DNA of 64,000 nucleotides, from positions 1 through 64,000 of the forward strand of contig NZ_QXEC01000019.1 in NCBI RefSeq assembly GCF_003583405.1, in the 5' to 3' direction. Source of the stretch: Micromonospora radicis. GTDB lineage: Bacteria; Actinomycetota; Actinomycetes; Mycobacteriales; Micromonosporaceae. Under the pieces are notes generated by a model. It ran no database searches, had not been told where the DNA came from, and saw nothing but the letters and a program-made list of their open reading frames with translations. This document shows, piece by piece, positions 34,201 through 42,117 of the stretch (position 1 is the stretch's first letter; the number at the start of each line of letters is the position of its first letter). The position numbers and the translations under genes were made by a program.

Positions 34201-36328
34201 CGACCCGTACATGGTGGTGGCGGCCGACAAGGGGACCGCGACCTTCTCCGACATCGCCAACGAGATCTCCACCGCGCACAACTTCTGGTTGGGTGACGCC
34301 TTCGCCTCCGGCGGCTCGGCGGGCTACGACCACAAGAAGATGGGCATCACCGCGCGGGGCGCCTGGGAGTCGGTCAAGCGGCACTTCCGCGAGTTGGGCC
34401 ACGACACCCAGAGCCAGGACTTCACCGTGGTCGGCCTGGGTGACATGTCCGGCGACGTGTTCGGCAACGGGATGCTGCTGTCCAAGCACATCCGGCTGGT
34501 GGCCGCCTTCGACCACCGGCACATCTTCCTGGACCCGGACCCGGACGCGGCGACCTCGTACGCCGAGCGGAAGCGGCTGTTCGAGCTGCCCCGTTCGAGC
34601 TGGGAGGAGTACAACCCTGAGTTGATCTCCGCCGGTGGTGGGATCTATCCGCGTACGGCGAAGTCCGTCCCGGTGTCGCCGCAGGTCCGCGCGGCACTCG
34701 GGCTGCCCGACGAGGTCGAGCAGCTGAGCCCGCAGGAGCTGATGAAGGCGATCCTCACCGCGCCGGTCGACCTGTTCTGGAACGGTGGCATCGGCACCTA
34801 CGTCAAGGCCTCCAGCCAGACCAACGCCGAGGTGGGCGACAAGTCCAACGACGCCATCCGGGTGGACGGCCGCAGCCTGCGCTGCCGGGTGGTCGGCGAG
34901 GGCGGCAACCTGGGCTTCACCCAGCACGGCCGGATCGAGTACGCCCAGGCGGGCGGCCGGATGTACACCGACTTCATCGACAACGCGGCCGGGGTGGACT
35001 GCTCCGACCACGAGGTGAACATCAAGATCCTGCTGAACACGGCGGTGGCCGACGGCGAGCTGACCGTCCCCGAGCGCGACGAACTGCTCGCCAGGATGAC
35101 CGACGAGGTCGCCGAGCTGGTGCTGCGGGACAACTACGACCAGGCCCGGGCGATCAACAACGCCCAGGCACAGGCCGCCTCGCTGCTGCCGGTGCACCGT
35201 CGGATGATCACCGAGTTGGAACGCTCCGGCACGCTGGACCGGGCGCTGGAGGCGCTGCCGCCGGACGAGGAACTGGCCGTACGCGCCGAGTCCGGACTCA
35301 CCGCGCCGGAGTTCGCGGTGCTGCTGGCGTACGTGAAGATCGCCCTGGAGAAGGAGATCCTCACCGAGGGGCTGCCGGACGAGGAGTGGACCAGCGAGGT
35401 GTTGGTCAACTACTTCCCGACGCCGATGCGGGAACGGTTCGCCGAACGGATGGGTCGGCACCGGCTGCGCCGCGACATCGTGACCACGGTGCTGGTCAAC
35501 GAGGCGATCAACCGGGGCGGCATCTCGTTCGTCTTCCGGGTGGTCGAGGAGACGGCGGCGTCGGCGGCGGACGTCATCCGGGCGTACGTGGTGGTCCGTG
35601 AGGTCTTCGGGCTGCGCGAACTCTGGGACGCGGTCGAGGCGCTGGACAGCCAGGTGGACCCGGAGTTGCAGACCAGCGTCTACCTGGACACCCGGCGGCT
35701 GCTCGACCGGGCGGTGCGTTGGCTGGTGACGAACCGGCGATCGCCGATCGACGTACCGGCGGAGGTCGCCCGGCTGCGCGACGGGGTGGCCGAGTTGCTG
35801 CCCGGCCTGGAGACGTTGTTCCACGGCAGCGAGCGGGAGGGGATCGCGGCACACATCGACTCGATGACCGAGCGTGGCCTGCCGCGAGAACTGGCCGAGC
35901 GGAGCACCCGCCTGATGTACAGCTTCGGCCTGCTCGACGTGGTGGAGACCGCGGCGACCACCGGGCGCGAGGTGGGCGAGGTGGCCTCGATCTACTTCGT
36001 GCTCTCCGACCGCTTCCGGGTCGACTCGTTGCTGTCGAAGATCTCGCTGCTGCCCCGTGCGGACCGGTGGCAGACGCTGGCCCGGATGGCGCTGCGCTAC
36101 GACCTGTACGCCGCGCTGGCCGCGCTCACCGCCGAGGTGCTCGACTCCACGTCGGACGATCTGTCGCCGCAGGAGCGGGTGCACCAGTGGGAGCAGTCGA
36201 ACGCCACCTCGATCCACCGCGCCGAACGGGCGATGGGTGACTTCGACGAGTCCCGTGCCGACCTGGCGGCCCTGTCGGTCCTGCTCCGCCAGATCCGTAC
36301 CCTGGTCCGCACCTCCGCCGCCACCTGA
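31274..36328 (+). CDS. gdh: Large NAD-dependent glutamate dehydrogenase (180-kDa class)
   Basis: The 1684-aa enzyme oxidatively deaminates glutamate to 2-oxoglutarate with NAD. N-terminal ACT-like regulatory modules (about residues 100-650) precede the catalytic core. The core is marked by GPVARGGLRWSDRREDFRTE, KNAVIVPVGAKGGF (catalytic Lys, around residues 900-925), GGSAGYDHKKMGITARGAWE and VVGEGGNLGFTQHGRIEYA (NAD-binding region). The C-terminal helical part ends near LRQIRTLVRTSAAT. Length is in the range of the 180-kDa S. clavuligerus/Mycobacterium class, which is allosterically regulated. ATG 31274 with GAGGGGAG 8 nt upstream is preferred to GTG 31265. A strong bidirectional terminator follows. 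Confidence 0.95.
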   Translation: MDRRPAIKPGPDLRQDDTGRDDSFDTATDGDGFGRLDTGVTGMTGSSIDTLYDLGLPPEVLADDVEDAELDEPVPNAERLVAQAVALAGDDHDAATLVGRFWRFAPDEELIGFTAEEMLDAARAHRELAQQRVPGELKLRIHSPDAEQHHSVVEIVTDDMPFLVDSVTALLNSHHLDVHLLVHPLVVVRREPLGRLVEVAADVEPDDAISGDLVESWMRIEIDPVRDPAERDKLRRELQRVLTDVREAVEDWPKMRQCALALADELAAARTSDNRPPVPEKDITDSVELLRWLAHDHFTFLGYREYRLVPESEHGGPALEVVLGTGLGILRQDSPEARALSSMTPEAHEKVTEKRLLIITKANSRATVHRSAYLDYIGFKIFDANGEVVGERRFLGLFSTAAYRTSVQELPVVRRKVAEVLDRSGLSLRSHSGKDLLQILETYPRDELFQIKTDDLYHAVIGVLRMAGRRQLRVFLRRDAYGRFISCLIYLPRDRFTTQNRLRMQDILLRELNGVGVDYTTRVTESMLARVHFIVRTDPTSPPGDIDADLLAEELADATRLWDDDYRLVLERKLGDEQAKHLFGRYADAFPEGYKDGHTPYEAMKDLAKLELLEEPGQLEMHLFRKQLMPRAAGRGPDVDESMDVRFKVYRYGEPMMLSAVLPVLHSLGVKVVDEHPYEVERIDGRIWLYDFGLQLPEGHQELAEVRPHVENAFAAAWRGEAEVDGFNELVLRAGLTWRQVVVLRAYAKYLRQTGTVFSQDYMESTFIAYPQIATLLVQLFEARFEPGPSTAEQRQQRSAELVDEIRAALDDVASLDQDRILRSYLSLIQATLRTSFYQKPVGGRPKPYVAFKLDPQAIPELPAPRPKFEVFVYSPRFEGVHLRFGPVARGGLRWSDRREDFRTEVLGLVKAQMVKNAVIVPVGAKGGFMLKQKPGDRDEAVTCYQQFVGALLDITDNIVAGEIVPPEDTVRHDGDDPYMVVAADKGTATFSDIANEISTAHNFWLGDAFASGGSAGYDHKKMGITARGAWESVKRHFRELGHDTQSQDFTVVGLGDMSGDVFGNGMLLSKHIRLVAAFDHRHIFLDPDPDAATSYAERKRLFELPRSSWEEYNPELISAGGGIYPRTAKSVPVSPQVRAALGLPDEVEQLSPQELMKAILTAPVDLFWNGGIGTYVKASSQTNAEVGDKSNDAIRVDGRSLRCRVVGEGGNLGFTQHGRIEYAQAGGRMYTDFIDNAAGVDCSDHEVNIKILLNTAVADGELTVPERDELLARMTDEVAELVLRDNYDQARAINNAQAQAASLLPVHRRMITELERSGTLDRALEALPPDEELAVRAESGLTAPEFAVLLAYVKIALEKEILTEGLPDEEWTSEVLVNYFPTPMRERFAERMGRHRLRRDIVTTVLVNEAINRGGISFVFRVVEETAASAADVIRAYVVVREVFGLRELWDAVEALDSQVDPELQTSVYLDTRRLLDRAVRWLVTNRRSPIDVPAEVARLRDGVAELLPGLETLFHGSEREGIAAHIDSMTERGLPRELAERSTRLMYSFGLLDVVETAATTGREVGEVASIYFVLSDRFRVDSLLSKISLLPRADRWQTLARMALRYDLYAALAALTAEVLDSTSDDLSPQERVHQWEQSNATSIHRAERAMGDFDESRADLAALSVLLRQIRTLVRTSAAT

Positions 36329-36343
36329 TCACCCGCCGCGACG

Positions 36344-36383
36344 CCCGGGCGGCCCGGCGGGATGATCCGCCGGGCCGCCCGGG
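36344..36383. terminator. Strong bidirectional hairpin terminator
   Basis: A perfect 17-bp stem (CCCGGGCGGCCCGGCGG and its complement) with a 6-nt loop (GATGAT) lies between the convergent glutamate dehydrogenase and sortase genes. Confidence 0.85.
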
Positions 36384-36416
36384 TCGGTCGTGGAGCGTGG
36401 CCAGCTGGTCAGTGAG

Positions 36417-37121
36417 TCAGCTGGTCAGCGAGGCGAAGACGATCACGTTGTCGGGGTAGTCGCCGGTGGCCTCGTCGAACTGGCCACCGCAGGTGACCAC
36501 GCGCAGGCCGGGGCGGTCGCTCGGGCCGTACACCTGCTCGGTGGGGAAGGCGTCCTTCGGGTAGGAGGCCACCGAGTCGACCTGGAAGTTGGCCGGCTGG
36601 CCGTCGGCCCGGCTGACGGTGATGACGTCGCCGGGTTGCAGGGCGCCGAGGGAGAAGAAGACGGCGGGGCCGATGGCCGCCGAGTCGACGTGTCCGACGA
36701 TGACCGCGTTGCCCACCTCGCCGGGGCTCGGGCCCGGCTCGTACCAGCCGGCAAGCAGTGCCTGGTCCAGCGGGGGCACCTGCACGGTGCCGTCGGGGTT
36801 GGTGCCGAGCGGCATGATCTGCGCGTCGACGCCGATGCGGGGGATGCTGATCGCGGTGGGTACGGCGCGCGCCAGCCCGGGGACCGGCCCGTCGGTGCCG
36901 CCGAGGTCCACGTCGTCGAAGGGTACGCCGGTCGGCGCGGTGACACCGGTCTGCGCCGCGGGCTGGGGTGGGCGCACCGGCGCGGTGGTCTTCAACGAGG
37001 CGCCGATCAGGCCGGAACCCGCCATGGCGAGCAGGACGACGACGACGGCGCCGACGGCGCGCCACGGTCTACCGTGACGGCCGTCGGCCCGTGTCGTCGT
37101 CGCGTCAGGCCGCGAACTCAT
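36417..37121 (-). CDS. Class F-like sortase
   Basis: The 234-aa protein has an N-terminal membrane anchor (AVGAVVVVLLAMAGSGLIGA, residues about 22-41), a Pro/Thr linker and a sortase beta-barrel. Catalytic His is in NAVIVGHVDS and Cys in GLRVVTCGGQFD. At the catalytic-Arg position the strand reads GDYPDNVIVFASL with no Arg, so the third catalytic residue is not obvious. Sortases cleave C-terminal sorting motifs and attach proteins to the envelope. Its start overlaps by 17 bp the end of the upstream gene, which encodes a secreted protein with a C-terminal membrane segment and Arg tail: the likely substrate. Confidence 0.87.
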   Translation of the reverse strand: MSSRPDATTTRADGRHGRPWRAVGAVVVVLLAMAGSGLIGASLKTTAPVRPPQPAAQTGVTAPTGVPFDDVDLGGTDGPVPGLARAVPTAISIPRIGVDAQIMPLGTNPDGTVQVPPLDQALLAGWYEPGPSPGEVGNAVIVGHVDSAAIGPAVFFSLGALQPGDVITVSRADGQPANFQVDSVASYPKDAFPTEQVYGPSDRPGLRVVTCGGQFDEATGDYPDNVIVFASLTS

Positions 37122-38070
37122 CGACCCGGCGGCGGCGCAGCAGCACGAGGCCGCCGAGGGCGGCCGCGCCGACCAGACCCGCTCCGGCGGTGGCCATCCC
37201 GCGGTCGGCGCCGGCGGTCATGCCGCCGTCACCACCGTCGACCCCGCCGTGCGGCAGGACGACCAGTTCGCCCACGCCACAGGAGCCTTCCAACTTGTAC
37301 GTGCCGGGCTTGGCGTCCCTGGCGATCCGGGCCTCGCCGTAGTAGACGAAGTCCTTCTTGTGCTCCCAGTCGCCGTCCTTGCCGCGCTCCGCGGACTCCT
37401 CGCCGGCCCACTCGCGCTCGCCGGCCCAGTCGCGCTCGCCCGACCACTCGCCGGAGTCCGAGCCGTACTCGTCGCGGCCCTGCCAGCCGCCCTTGGACTC
37501 CTCGCCCTCGCGGCCCTGCCACTCCTCGCGGTCCTTGCCGCCCTCCGAGTCACGGCCCCGCTCCGCGTCCTGGCCGTGCTCGTCGCTCTTCCAGTCCTGC
37601 TGGTCGTCGGCGGCGGCACCCCCACCGGAACCGTACTGGGGAGCTTCGTCGCGGCCCTGCCACTCGCCGCGGTCGTCGCCGCCCTCCCAGTCCTTGCCCT
37701 TGTCGTCCTTGCCCTTGTCCCAGCTCTTGTCGTCCTGCCAGTCTCTGCGGTCCCCGCCGTGCTCGTAGGAACCCTCTTCCCGGTTCCAGCCACCGCGGTC
37801 GCCACCCCACTGCCCACCGTCGCGGGCCGGTTCGAGCTTGACCTTGCCGGTGACCTTGGACCAGACAAAGGGGTTCTCCTGCGGGCTGGGGCAGACCTCC
37901 ACCAGCTTGATCTCTTCGCCGGGCTTGGCGGCGTGCGGCTTGGCGAAGACCTTGCCTTCGTCCTCGTGGGGCTGGCCGTCGGCGAACGCGACTCCCGGCG
38001 CGAACACCAGCAGGGAGGCGCCGCCGAGGGCAGCCCCCGCCACGACCTTCCCGAGCATCTTCTTAGCCAT
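37105..38070 (-). CDS. Secreted acidic, Trp-rich cell-surface protein, likely sortase substrate
   Basis: The 321-aa product has a signal peptide (KMLGKVVAGAALGGASLLVF...AFA, cleaved at about residue 31) and a short N-terminal domain with KPGEEIKLVEVCPSPQEN. A central 170-residue low-complexity region rich in Asp, Glu, Gly, Lys, Arg and Trp has recurring EWQGRDE/GWQGRDE/DWAGERE units. A second small domain (FVYYGEARIARDAKPGTYKL) precedes GVGELVVLPHGG, a hydrophobic segment (AGLVGAAALGGLVLL) and RRRR. That C-terminus resembles a sorting signal, with LPHGG the only LPxTG-like pentapeptide. The two small domains resemble halves of one Ig-like actinobacterial surface domain split by the insert. 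ATG 38070 after GGAGTGA. Operon with the sortase. Confidence 0.82.
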   Translation of the reverse strand: MAKKMLGKVVAGAALGGASLLVFAPGVAFADGQPHEDEGKVFAKPHAAKPGEEIKLVEVCPSPQENPFVWSKVTGKVKLEPARDGGQWGGDRGGWNREEGSYEHGGDRRDWQDDKSWDKGKDDKGKDWEGGDDRGEWQGRDEAPQYGSGGGAAADDQQDWKSDEHGQDAERGRDSEGGKDREEWQGREGEESKGGWQGRDEYGSDSGEWSGERDWAGEREWAGEESAERGKDGDWEHKKDFVYYGEARIARDAKPGTYKLEGSCGVGELVVLPHGGVDGGDGGMTAGADRGMATAGAGLVGAAALGGLVLLRRRRVDEFAA

Positions 38071-38608
38071 GACCTGAGTCACTCCATCCCTGATTTGTCC
38101 TGCGGCCGGTGACAACCGAGCCATAACCGACGTTAGACCGTTTCATGACTTATGCAGGGAAAGATTCGCGTTTTGGCATTAGTTCGGGTTGTCGACTTCG
38201 CGGGGCCGGTAGGTTCGCGCGTACCGCCCTGTCCGGGCTTCGATGCGGGTGTGCCGGCTCCGGCCCCGTCGCCCGCTCCCGCGGACCGCCGGCCGGCGGG
38301 TCGCCCCGGCGTGGCGAGGTAAGGTTTCGAAAGTATCGAACCATTGCCATGGAAGCGCTCCCATGCAAGAATCGCTGCACGCGGTTCGCGGAGCCACACC
38401 GCGTAGGCAGGGTGTCGAGGGCAGCCGGTTGCACCGGACGACCATCCGCCGCCGACCGGCTACGCCGGTCGTCGCACCACCACCAACGCCCGCCCGGGTC
38501 GGGCGCTCCCGAATATCCCGTTGGCGCCGGTGGCCGTCCACACAGGACGCCCTGGGGCCACGTGCCGGGCCGTACGCGGATCCGGTCTCGCCCAAGGAGA
38601 TCAGTGGC
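38071..38608. other. 538-bp divergent regulatory region
   Basis: No gene is supported here. The left part holds the minus-strand leader of the surface-protein gene. An AT-richer patch around 38140-38190 is likely promoter DNA. At 38331 TTCGA-AAGTA-TCGAA forms a small dyad, and at 38350 lies a CelR/CebR-like palindrome. About 245 bp separate that palindrome from the cellulase start, so either the leader is long or a second promoter exists. Confidence 0.55.
38350..38363. promoter_or_regulatory. CelR/CebR-like operator upstream of cellulase gene
   Basis: TGGAAGCGCTCCCA differs by one base from TGGGAGCGCTCCCA. That is the known binding site of the LacI-family cellulose-utilisation repressors CelR (Thermobifida) and CebR (Streptomyces), which release DNA on binding cellobiose. 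It lies 246 bp upstream of the GH6 gene. No CelR gene is adjacent; the LacI regulator at 62853 is beside an alpha-glucosidase gene and is not an obvious match. Confidence 0.75.
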
Positions 38609-40402
38609 ATGAATGTGTGGAGAAGGCTGTCCGGCCGTCGCCGGGCCGTCGCGCTGGCCGGCGCGAGCGCGCTGGTCGCGGGCGGCTTGGTGACGCTTCC
38701 GGTCACCGCGGCGCACGCGGCGACGCAGTGCGACGTGGCCTACACGACCAACGACTGGCAGGGCGGCTTCACCGCCAACATCACGATCAGGAACATCGGC
38801 GACCCGCTCAACGGGTGGACCCTCGGCTTCACGTTCCCCGACGCCAACCAGCGCGTCCAGCAGGGCTGGTCGGCCCGGTGGAGCCAGTCGGGCCGCAACG
38901 TGACCGCGCAGAACGAGGCGTACAACGGCAACCTGGCCACCGGCGGCACCGCCAGCATCGGCTTCAACGGCAGCTGGAGCGGCAGCAACCCGCGGCCCAC
39001 CTCGTTCACGGTCAACGGGGTCGCCTGCAACGGCGGCACCACCCCGACGACCCCGCCGCCCACCACGACTCCGCCGACCACGCCGCCGCCCACGACTCCG
39101 CCGCCCACCACCCCGCCGCCCACCACGCCGCCGCCCGGCGGACCTCGGGTGGACAACCCGTACGTGAACGCCCGGGGCTACGTGAACCCGGAGTGGAAGG
39201 CCAAGGCCGAGTCGGTCGCCGGTGGCAACCGGATCTCGAACACCCCGACGGGTGTCTGGCTGGACCGGATCGCGGCGATCGAGGGCACCGACAACAGCCA
39301 GTCCAACGGCCCGATGGGTCTGCGTGACCACCTGGACGAGGCGCTGCGGCAGAACGCCCAGTACATCCAGGTCGTGATCTACAACCTGCCCGGCCGGGAC
39401 TGCGCGGCGCTCGCCTCGAACGGTGAGCTGCAGGCCCACGAACTGCCCCGGTACAAGGCGCAGTACATCGACCCGATCGCGGCGATCATGGGTGACACGA
39501 AGTACCGCAACCTGCGGATCATCACCGTCATCGAGATCGACTCGCTGCCGAACCTGGTGACCAACACCACCAACAACCCGGGTGGCACCGCGATGTGCGA
39601 CACGGTGAAGGCCAACGGCGCGTACGTCGAGGGTGTCGGCTACGCCCTGGCCAAGCTGGGTGCGATCCCGAACGTCTACAACTACATCGACGCCGGCCAC
39701 CACGGCTGGCTCGGCTGGGACAGCAACTTCGTCCCGACCGCGCAGATCCTGCGAGACGCCGCACGGGCCTCCGGCTCCACCACCGCCAACGTGCACGGCT
39801 TCATCGTCAACACCGCGAACTACTCGGCCCTGCGTGAGCCGTACGCCCGGGTCACCGACTCGGTGAACGGGCAGACGGTGCGCCAGTCGAAGTGGATCGA
39901 CTGGAACCAGTACAACGACGAGCTGTCCTTCGCCCAGGCGTTCCGCCAGGAACTCGTCCGGCAGGGCTTCGACAGCGGCATCGGCATGCTGATCGACACC
40001 TCCCGCAACGGCTGGGGCGGTGCGAACCGTCCGACCGGCGCGGGCCCGACGACCAGCGTGGACGCCTACGTGGACGGTGGCCGGGTCGACCGGCGCATCC
40101 ACAAGGGCAACTGGTGCAACCAGGCCGGTGCCGGTCTGGGCGAGCGGCCGAGGGCCGCGCCGGAGCCGGGCATCGACGCGTACGTCTGGATCAAGCCCCC
40201 GGGTGAGTCGGACGGCTCCAGCCGCGAGATCCCGAACAACGACGGCAAGGGCTTCGACCGGATGTGCGACCCGACCTACACCGGCAACGAGCGCAACGGC
40301 AACAACCGCAGCGGTGCCCTGCCGGACGCCCCGATCTCGGGCGCCTGGTTCCCGGCCCAGCTCTCCGAGCTGATGCGCAACGCCTACCCGCCGTTGTCCT
40401 GA
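38609..40402 (+). CDS. Secreted GH6 cellulase (exo-type length) with N-terminal CBM2
   Basis: The 597-aa secreted enzyme has a signal peptide (residues 1-37, cleavage near AAHA), a family 2 cellulose-binding module (about 40-140; CDVAYTTNDWQGGFTANITI, NPRPTSFTVNGVAC), a Thr/Pro linker (about 142-180) and a GH6 domain (about 182-597). GH6 marks are VVIYNLPGRDCAALASNGEL, IEIDSLPNLVTN (catalytic acid Asp; usual EPDS is EIDS), GHHGWLGW, DTSRNGWGG and IKPPGESDG. A catalytic domain of about 415 residues fits cellobiohydrolase-type Cel6B better than compact endoglucanases. AAGGAGA precedes ATG 38609. Likely induced by cellobiose through the 38350 site. Confidence 0.93.
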   Translation: MNVWRRLSGRRRAVALAGASALVAGGLVTLPVTAAHAATQCDVAYTTNDWQGGFTANITIRNIGDPLNGWTLGFTFPDANQRVQQGWSARWSQSGRNVTAQNEAYNGNLATGGTASIGFNGSWSGSNPRPTSFTVNGVACNGGTTPTTPPPTTTPPTTPPPTTPPPTTPPPTTPPPGGPRVDNPYVNARGYVNPEWKAKAESVAGGNRISNTPTGVWLDRIAAIEGTDNSQSNGPMGLRDHLDEALRQNAQYIQVVIYNLPGRDCAALASNGELQAHELPRYKAQYIDPIAAIMGDTKYRNLRIITVIEIDSLPNLVTNTTNNPGGTAMCDTVKANGAYVEGVGYALAKLGAIPNVYNYIDAGHHGWLGWDSNFVPTAQILRDAARASGSTTANVHGFIVNTANYSALREPYARVTDSVNGQTVRQSKWIDWNQYNDELSFAQAFRQELVRQGFDSGIGMLIDTSRNGWGGANRPTGAGPTTSVDAYVDGGRVDRRIHKGNWCNQAGAGLGERPRAAPEPGIDAYVWIKPPGESDGSSREIPNNDGKGFDRMCDPTYTGNERNGNNRSGALPDAPISGAWFPAQLSELMRNAYPPLS

Positions 40403-40458
40403 CGGTCAGGCACACCGGCCGCCAGCAGTAGGTGAGGCGCTGCGGCGGCAGGTTCCCC

Positions 40459-40497
40459 GGGCCCCTGGTCCGACCGCACCGGTCGGACCAGGGGCCC
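40459..40497. terminator. Strong hairpin terminator
   Basis: A perfect 17-bp stem (GGGCCCCTGGTCCGACC with its complement) has a 5-nt loop. It lies between the convergent cellulase gene and the small hypothetical gene at 40555. Confidence 0.85.
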
Positions 40498-40554
40498 ACC
40501 CCCGCGGCGGCACCGGGCCCGGCGACCTTGTCGCCGGTGGGCAGCCGCCTCGGG

Positions 40555-40938
40555 TCAGGGCACGGTCTTCTCGACCGCTTCCCGACCGGTCTCGGCCAAC
40601 TCCCGCCGGGCCCGCTCGACGTTCTCCGGGGTCGGATCCAGCCCTCGGGCGACGACCAGGTCCTCGGGATCCCACGGCTGTTCGGCACCGGTGCGAATGT
40701 TGTCCGGGGCGGCACCCGTGCCGGTGCCGGTCGCCCCGGTGCCGGCGGCGTACGGATCGCCGATGACGGGGTCGGTCGGCGCGCCCTGGTCCACCCGTTC
40801 GCCCGGTTCGGCGAAGGTCGGGCTCTCCGCGTCGGGACCGCCTCCGGTCATCAGCGCCGGCACGCCGCTGTCGTCGTCCACCGCCGCGGCCACCTCGGGG
40901 CGCTCCTCCAGCGGGCGTTCCCGCTCACGATCCGTCAT
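40555..40938 (-). CDS. Small acidic hypothetical protein
   Basis: The 127-aa product is hydrophilic and acidic, without membrane segments or Cys. The middle is a Gly/Ala/Thr low-complexity stretch (GTGATGTGTGAAPD). The more conserved-looking C-terminus (DPEDLVVARGLDPTPENVERARREL) is probably helical. It is not recognised as a known family. ATG follows GGAGGGC. It is separated by 170 bp from the next minus-strand gene and shares its acidic, disordered character. Confidence 0.65.
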   Translation of the reverse strand: MTDRERERPLEERPEVAAAVDDDSGVPALMTGGGPDAESPTFAEPGERVDQGAPTDPVIGDPYAAGTGATGTGTGAAPDNIRTGAEQPWDPEDLVVARGLDPTPENVERARRELAETGREAVEKTVP

Positions 40939-41108
40939 CGTTGCTGCCCTCCTGTCCGCAGCCGCTTCACCTGGCCCGCTGCCGGGTACCCACCAACCCG
41001 CCCACCATGCCCCGCCGACCCGTCCGCCGCCCGGCCGGGTTCGCGGTGCCGGGGCAGGACGGAGGCGGGCGTCCCGACCAGGACGCCCGCCTCCGGCGGA
41101 TCGGTTCG

Positions 41109-42107
41109 TCAGCGACCGAGAACCCGGTCGAGGAAGTCGCGGTACTCCCGGACGGCCACCCGTAGCTGCTCGGTGTCGGTCGCCCCGGCTTCCTGCCAGC
41201 CGCCCAGCTTCTTCTTGTGCTCGGCCAGCGCGGCGGAGAGCGCCTCCATCGCCTCGTCGACCAGCGACTGCGCCTCGCCGGCCGCAGCCCGGGGGTCGTC
41301 CACGAAGCGCAGCTGGACGTCCCGCCAGCGGTCCCGGAAACCCTGCGCGGTGCTCCCGTCGAAGAGGGTCGCCGCCCCCGCCGGTACGGCCGTGGACGTC
41401 CCGTTGGGGGACTGCGCGTCCGGATCGACCATCGCCGGGGTGGCGCTGCCGTAACCGGCGCCCCCGGCGGCTGCCGCCGCGCCGTCCACTCCGGTCGTCG
41501 CTGCCGGTCGGCTCAGCTCGTCCGCGTCGGCCCGGTGCCCGTCGGCGTCGGCCCGGTGCTCGTCGGCGTCGGCCCGGTGCCCGCCGACGGCGGGCACGTC
41601 CCGCGCCTCGATGTCGTCCCGCGCCTCGATGTCGTCGTCGGTGGCGTCGTCGTGCGGCCTGGTGTCGTCGTGGGCGAGGCCGTCGACGGTCCGACCGGTC
41701 CCGGTCGTACCGTCGAACTCGGCCGTCGGGTCGGCGCGCAGCCCCTCCCGCTCGCCGTCGACCGCGCCGTCGCCCGGCTGGGCGGTACGCTCCTCACGCG
41801 GGTCGGGCTCGTTCTCGGGACGCGGGTTGGCCAGCGCGGAAGCGGCCACCGCCCCACCCACGGTGGTGGCGCCGAAGGTGGTCGGCACGGGGCCCGGCTC
41901 GTGGAACTCGGCCTGCTCGCCGTCGTCACCCGGCCGTCCGTCCCAGGGCCGGGCGCGCTCGGCGGTGGACTCCGTCCGCGGCTCCGACTCGTCGTGGCCG
42001 TCGAAGTCGTCCGCGATGTCACGGTCGTCGCCGCTCGGCGGTACCTGCACCGGCGTCGACCGGATGGTGTCGGGGTGATCGTTGTTCAGCTTCTCTTCCT
42101 GCCGCAT
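41109..42107 (-). CDS. Hypothetical protein with disordered acidic region and a C-terminal helical domain shared with the next gene
   Basis: The 332-aa product is disordered and acidic over residues 1-240, with internal repeats (DDIEARDDIEARD; HRADADEHRADADGHRADAD, encoded by 24-bp DNA repeats near 41520-41580). A folded helical domain occupies about 255-332. The C-terminal pattern WRDVQLRFVDDPRAAAGEA with LRVAVREYRDFLDRVLG parallels WEELQVRFIDSPAETVGQAD with LRQAVVHYRALFADLLG in the upstream neighbour. Function is unknown. ATG 42107 is preceded by GAGGAG. It lies 10 bp after the stop of the upstream gene, so the pair forms an operon. Confidence 0.75.
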   Translation of the reverse strand: MRQEEKLNNDHPDTIRSTPVQVPPSGDDRDIADDFDGHDESEPRTESTAERARPWDGRPGDDGEQAEFHEPGPVPTTFGATTVGGAVAASALANPRPENEPDPREERTAQPGDGAVDGEREGLRADPTAEFDGTTGTGRTVDGLAHDDTRPHDDATDDDIEARDDIEARDVPAVGGHRADADEHRADADGHRADADELSRPAATTGVDGAAAAAGGAGYGSATPAMVDPDAQSPNGTSTAVPAGAATLFDGSTAQGFRDRWRDVQLRFVDDPRAAAGEAQSLVDEAMEALSAALAEHKKKLGGWQEAGATDTEQLRVAVREYRDFLDRVLGR

Positions 42108-42117
42108 GGTGGTCTCC

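Noticed and set aside
31700..36217. A very long minus-strand open frame (about 1500 codons) opposite the glutamate dehydrogenase gene
   Set aside because: Its composition (His, Gln, Arg, Val-rich with no known domain) is what antisense frames of GC-rich genes produce. The plus strand encodes a fully conserved enzyme.
38071..38160. Possible c-di-AMP (ydaO) riboswitch before the surface-protein gene
   Set aside because: Only short partial resemblances around the leader were seen; the conserved core motifs and pairing could not be assembled.
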